A stretch of 64,000 nucleotides of DNA from NCBI RefSeq assembly GCF_013184805.1, contig NZ_JAATNG010000001.1:434001-498000 (forward strand), given 5' to 3'. Numbering within the stretch: the first letter of the stretch is position 1; every line of letters starts with the position of its first letter. This document shows, piece after piece, positions 60,667 to 64,000 of the stretch. The notes under the pieces are model-generated. The model did no database searches. It was not told the DNA's origin and saw only the letters and a program-made list of their open reading frames with translations. This DNA comes from Pseudoruegeria sp. HB172150 (GTDB taxonomy: Bacteria > Pseudomonadota > Alphaproteobacteria > Rhodobacterales > Rhodobacteraceae). Position numbers and translations under genes: made by a program.

Positions 60667-60826
60667 GGGATCTCCGTATCTCTCTATGTCGGGACAAATG
60701 CGGCCGGGGCTGGATCGGCCGGCAACCGGTACGCGTGGCGTTCCCTTCTCGACGTGTCTGTCTGGTTCCGGCCGGCATCCGGCTTGCCCTGGGCGTCGTC
60801 AGAATCCGGCCGATCTCAGGTTGCAT

Positions 60827-60855
60827 CGCATAAAATAGGCGACTAATCTAGTCAA
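60827..60855 (-). promoter_or_regulatory. exb-operon promoter overlapped by an iron-operator-like dyad
   Basis: On the minus strand TTGACT and TATGCG are separated by 17 bases. A dyad, GACTA-N3-TAGTC (60841-60853), overlaps the -35 and spacer; with one more base on each side it reads CGA-N9-TCA, close to the TGA-N9-TCA pattern reported for alphaproteobacterial iron-responsive sites. It lies between the divergent exb and hmu operons and could serve both. The remainder of the 303-base gap shows nothing else clear. Confidence 0.55.
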
Positions 60856-60969
60856 GTAAGTCGTCCCGGTTTCGAGGCAGTGCCGATCCGGACGAAACCC
60901 AGCGATCCCAACGCTTTAGGGCCGGGAGCGAGTCAGGCGCCACAATGAAGTCGGGAAGGAATGCTGCGG

Positions 60970-62028
60970 ATGGTTTCCACGGTGACAAGGAACGCGCGTC
61001 AATTGCGCAAGGTGCTGGCCGAAAACGACTCGATGCGTCCGCGTGATCTTGCCGCTGCGGTAGGTGTCAGTGAGGCGGATCTCGTCGCCGCGCAGGTGGG
61101 GCAGGAGGTGACGCGGATCGTTGCGTTGCCCGATGCTCTGATGCCGCGGCTGACGGCACTTGGCCCGGTGACGGCGCTGACCCGCAATGAAAGCGCGGTG
61201 AGTGAGAAGACCGGGGTTTACGACAATTACCGGCCGGGCGACCACGCGGCGATGGTGCTGAACGAGGCCATTGATCTGCGGATCTTTCCGCGATCCTGGG
61301 TGCATGGCTTCGCGGTGGAGAGGGAAACCGACAAGGGCATCCGCCGCAGCCTGCAGATCTTTGACGCGGCGGGCGATGCCGTACACAAGGTCATCTTGCC
61401 GCTGGACGCGGAGCCCGCGGGATGGCGCGCGCTGGTCGAAGCGGTGGCGACGGGTGACCCCTCGGACTACGTGGCGCTGGAACCCCGTAAACCGGTGGAG
61501 GCGGCGAAGGCCGATCCGTCGAAGGCAGAGACCCTGCGCAGGGAATGGGACCGGATGTCGGACTCGCATCAGTTCCTGCGCCTGGCGTCGAAGCTGAAAA
61601 TGAACCGGCTGGGCGCCTATCGCATCGCCGGGAAACCCTATGTGCGGTTGCTGCAGCCAGAGGCGCTGGACCTTGCGCTGGAGGCACTGCAGGCGCAGGC
61701 GGTGCCCTGCATGCTGTTCGTCGGCAATCGCGGTTGCATCCAGATCCATTCGGGCCCGCTGCAAACGCTGAAGCGCATGGGCTCGTGGCAGAACGTGCTC
61801 GACCCCGACTTCAACCTGCACCTTCGGTTGGACCATGTGGCCGAGGTCTGGGCGGTCGACAAACCAACGCGCCGCGGCAAGGCGGTTTCCATCGAAGCCT
61901 TCGATGCACAGGGCGCGCTGATCCTGCAGCTGTTCGGGATGCGCAATGACAGCGTCGACCACTACCCGGCCTTTACCGAAATCGTTAACGGCCTGCCGGA
62001 AGGCACGGCAGAGGAGGCGCTGCAATGA
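60970..62028 (+). CDS. hmuS: Hemin-degrading/heme-transport factor HmuS
   Basis: A 352-residue protein of the HemS/HmuS/ChuX family, with two repeats. RPRDLAAAVGVSEADLVAAQ lies near the N-terminus and NVLDPDFNLHLRLDHVAEVW in the second repeat with a heme-proximal His; PRSWVHGFAVERE is in the first. Homologues bind heme in the cytosol and either deliver or degrade it. I chose the ATG at 60970 because AAGGA sits 9 bases upstream; the ATG at 60961 directly abuts that Shine-Dalgarno. Its stop overlaps hmuT by ATGA. Confidence 0.92.
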   Translation: MVSTVTRNARQLRKVLAENDSMRPRDLAAAVGVSEADLVAAQVGQEVTRIVALPDALMPRLTALGPVTALTRNESAVSEKTGVYDNYRPGDHAAMVLNEAIDLRIFPRSWVHGFAVERETDKGIRRSLQIFDAAGDAVHKVILPLDAEPAGWRALVEAVATGDPSDYVALEPRKPVEAAKADPSKAETLRREWDRMSDSHQFLRLASKLKMNRLGAYRIAGKPYVRLLQPEALDLALEALQAQAVPCMLFVGNRGCIQIHSGPLQTLKRMGSWQNVLDPDFNLHLRLDHVAEVWAVDKPTRRGKAVSIEAFDAQGALILQLFGMRNDSVDHYPAFTEIVNGLPEGTAEEALQ

Positions 62029-62906
62029 ACTCTGCCAGACCCGAACGGCTGCCGCTGCCAATCATCGTGTTCTTCTGTCTTGTCGGCCCGCTGATCGCCT
62101 TCGCGGCCAGTGCGGCGCCAGAGGACGTACCGCCCGGCAAGCGGCTTCTGGCCATCGGCGGTTCGATTACCGAGATCGTCTACGCGCTGGGCGAGCAGGA
62201 TCGGCTTATCGCGCGAGACACCACATCGAGTTACCCGGCCGAGGCTCAGGATCTGCCTGATGTGGGGTACATGCGTGCGCTGTCGCCGGAGGGCGTGCTG
62301 TCGGTAAACCCGGATCTGATCCTCGCCGAGGATGGTAGCGGGCCGCCGGAAGCCATCGATGTGCTGCGCGCCGCAGATGTGGAGTTCGTGACGGTTCCGG
62401 AAGGCTATGACCGCGCCGCGATCCGGAAAAAGATCGAGACCGTGGCAGAAGCACTTGGCGTGCCGGAGAAGGGCGCGGTGCTGGCCGACAAGGTCGACGC
62501 GGCTCTGGCCGATGCGATGTCGGCGGCTGAAACCGAGACACCGAAGAAGGTGCTGTTCGTGTTGTCGACACAGGGAGGGCGGATCATGGCTTCCGGCACC
62601 AACACGGCCGCCGACGCGATCATCGGGCTGGCGGGCGGCGAGAACGCGATCACCGGGTTCGAGGGCTACAAGCCGTTGACCGACGAGGCTGTCATTACCG
62701 CCGCGCCGGATGTCATCCTGATGATGGCACGCGGCGATCACGCGACGGGCAACCTTTCGCTGCTGGCGATGCCGGCCATTGCCGCGACGCCCGCGGGCGT
62801 CTCTGCCAGTGTCGTGCGGATCGACGGGCTGCTGTTACTGGGCTTCGGCCCGCGCACGCCGGAGGCGGTGCGCCGCCTGAACGCGGCACTCTACGGGGAA
62901 GGCTGA
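62025..62906 (+). CDS. hmuT: Hemin ABC transporter periplasmic binding protein HmuT
   Basis: A 293-residue class III binding protein. The signal peptide is LPIIVFFCLVGPLIAFAASA. RLLAIGGSITEIVYALGEQD begins the first lobe and DTTSSYPAEAQDLPDVGYMR holds the heme-contact Tyr/His region. VLFVLSTQGGRIMASGTNTA and FEGYKPLTDEAVITAAPDVI define the second lobe of HmuT/HutB. It hands heme from the TonB-dependent receptor to HmuUV. It overlaps hmuS and is followed 3 bases later by hmuU. Confidence 0.94.
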   Translation: MNSARPERLPLPIIVFFCLVGPLIAFAASAAPEDVPPGKRLLAIGGSITEIVYALGEQDRLIARDTTSSYPAEAQDLPDVGYMRALSPEGVLSVNPDLILAEDGSGPPEAIDVLRAADVEFVTVPEGYDRAAIRKKIETVAEALGVPEKGAVLADKVDAALADAMSAAETETPKKVLFVLSTQGGRIMASGTNTAADAIIGLAGGENAITGFEGYKPLTDEAVITAAPDVILMMARGDHATGNLSLLAMPAIAATPAGVSASVVRIDGLLLLGFGPRTPEAVRRLNAALYGEG

Positions 62907-62909
62907 CCG

Positions 62910-64000
62910 GTGACAGTGGCGGAGGCGTCGGGCGGGGCCCAAATCCAGCGTACACAATCCCGGGCCGGCGACCGCAGGGCGCGGGCGCGGATCGTCATTT
63001 GCGGATTGGCCGTGCTGCTGGCCGTGGTCAGTGTGATCAGCCTCGGCACCGGGGCGACGGCGACCTCGCCCTGGCAGGTCCTGTCGATGCTGTTCAACGG
63101 CGAAGAGGTCAGTCTGCGCGAGTCGATCATCCTGTTCGACATCCGCCTGCCACGGCTGGCGCTGGGCATGCTGGTTGGCGCCTCACTGGCCGTATCCGGC
63201 GCGGTGATGCAGGGGCTGTTCCGCAATCCGCTGGCCGATCCGGGACTGGTGGGGATCAGCTCCGGCGCCGGACTGGGCGCGATCGGCGCCATCGTGCTGG
63301 GCGGCATGCTGCCCGCCTGGGTAGGGGCGTGGACCGGTACCTACCTGGTGCCGGTGGCGGCGTTCCTGGGCGGATGGATCACGACACTTCTGCTGTACCG
63401 CGTGTCCACACGGAACGGGCGGACATCGGTCGCGATGATGCTGCTGGCGGGAATCGCGCTGGGGGCGCTGGCGGGGGCGCTGTCGGGCATCCTCGTCTAC
63501 ATGGCTGACGACGCGCAATTGCGCGACCTGACGTTCTGGGGGCTGGGGTCGCTGGCCGGCGCGACGTGGACCAAGGTGCTGGCCGCGCTGCCGCTGATCG
63601 TTCTGGCCATGGCGGCGGCGCCGTTCCTGGCGAAGGCGCTGAACGCGCTGGCACTGGGCGAGGCGGCGGCCTCGCATCTGGGCATTCCGGTGCAGAGGAT
63701 GAAGCGGATCGCGATTCTGACCGTGGCGGGGGCCACCGGCTCGGCGGTGGCCGTGTCGGGCGGCATAGGGTTCGTCGGGATCGTGGTGCCGCATCTGTTG
63801 CGACTGGCCATCGGGCCGGATCACCGCTACCTGCTGCCGGCCGCGGGCCTCCTGGGCGCGGCGCTTCTGATCGCTGCCGACATGGTGGCGCGCACCATCG
63901 TCGCCCCTGCGGAACTGCCCATAGGCATCGTGACGGCGGTGCTGGGCGGGCCGTTCTTCCTGTACATCCTGTTGCGCAACCGCGCCGTTCTGGAGGCGTG
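62910..64000 (+). CDS. hmuU: Hemin ABC transporter permease HmuU (FecCD family), open at the window end
   Basis: A GTG start directly after hmuT opens a frame of 363 codons that runs off the window. It encodes about ten membrane helices with FecCD landmarks: DIRLPRLALGMLVGASLAVS near residue 73, GAVMQGLFRNPLADPGLVGI, and GGIGFVGIVVPHLLRLAIGP. The length and the basic tail (LRNRAVLEA) suggest that the true stop is at or just past the window edge. It pairs with the hmuV ATPase, expected next. Confidence 0.93.
   Translation, partial: MTVAEASGGAQIQRTQSRAGDRRARARIVICGLAVLLAVVSVISLGTGATATSPWQVLSMLFNGEEVSLRESIILFDIRLPRLALGMLVGASLAVSGAVMQGLFRNPLADPGLVGISSGAGLGAIGAIVLGGMLPAWVGAWTGTYLVPVAAFLGGWITTLLLYRVSTRNGRTSVAMMLLAGIALGALAGALSGILVYMADDAQLRDLTFWGLGSLAGATWTKVLAALPLIVLAMAAAPFLAKALNALALGEAAASHLGIPVQRMKRIAILTVAGATGSAVAVSGGIGFVGIVVPHLLRLAIGPDHRYLLPAAGLLGAALLIAADMVARTIVAPAELPIGIVTAVLGGPFFLYILLRNRAVLEA

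Overview
This is a GC-rich window of about 64 kb that reads as the chromosome of a Rhodobacteraceae (roseobacter-type) alphaproteobacterium. The evidence is family content and style: gatC-gatA, ileS, rpmG and an alphaproteobacterial RNase P RNA lie among DMT, TAXI-TRAP and isoquinoline-oxidoreductase-like genes, a DddP-like M24 protein and a hemin-uptake locus. Start and stop codons overlap by ATGA or GTGA at many junctions, and long antisense ORFs run opposite real genes because of the GC-rich third codon position. I see no prophage, insertion sequence, CRISPR array, rRNA or tRNA.

Layout. 1-5.6 kb: end of a quinone oxidoreductase, a LysR/DUF1127 pair, a BI-1 membrane protein, rpmG, rnpB with its own promoter, an amidase and an Excalibur lipoprotein. 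5.7-16.3 kb: gatC-gatA, an AEC transporter, a ceramidase-like protein, UPF0173, yebC with tandem terminators, a pirin, small unknown proteins, and an ArgP-type regulator divergent from a LysE/ArgO exporter. 16.3-22 kb: a DMT transporter, then ycjX-GNAT-ycjF flanked by two direct copies of a ~235-bp intergenic element that ends in a covarying hairpin. 22-28.7 kb: ileS with a possible Ile-rich leader, a large inverted repeat, a DddP-like M24 protein, a 2-hydroxyacid dehydrogenase and a beta-keto acid cleavage enzyme. 28.7-33.2 kb: a secreted molybdenum hydroxylase (iorA/iorB type) with a diheme cytochrome and a divergent AraC regulator.

33.3-41.4 kb is a sugar block. A HAD phosphatase and a GT81-type glycosyltransferase probably make glucosylglycerate. 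Convergent to them, a GH13_18 phosphorylase that could break it down lies downstream of a pyridoxal-kinase-like gene and a TIM-barrel/methylglyoxal-synthase fusion. An L-arabinose-type dehydrogenase/dehydratase pair follows. 41.4-45 kb: a signal-less substrate-binding protein coupled to a MerR regulator with a textbook 19-bp-spacer promoter, an MscS channel and a molybdopterin oxidoreductase. 45.8-49.6 kb: a phosphopantetheinyl transferase and an exopolysaccharide trio. 50-56.6 kb: a class III aminotransferase divergent from an RpiR, TAXI-binding protein, fused TRAP permease and universal stress protein operon. 56.7-64 kb: iron and heme uptake, with a siderophore-interacting reductase, a TonB-ExbD-ExbD-ExbB operon, and divergent hmuS-hmuT-hmuU from a shared control region carrying an iron-operator-like dyad.

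The main novelties are the covarying repeat pair around ycjX/ycjF, a second family of short dispersed repeats, the kinase plus TIM/MGS fusion beside glucosylglycerate genes, the MerR/cytoplasmic binding-protein pair, and several family members that have lost a key catalytic residue.
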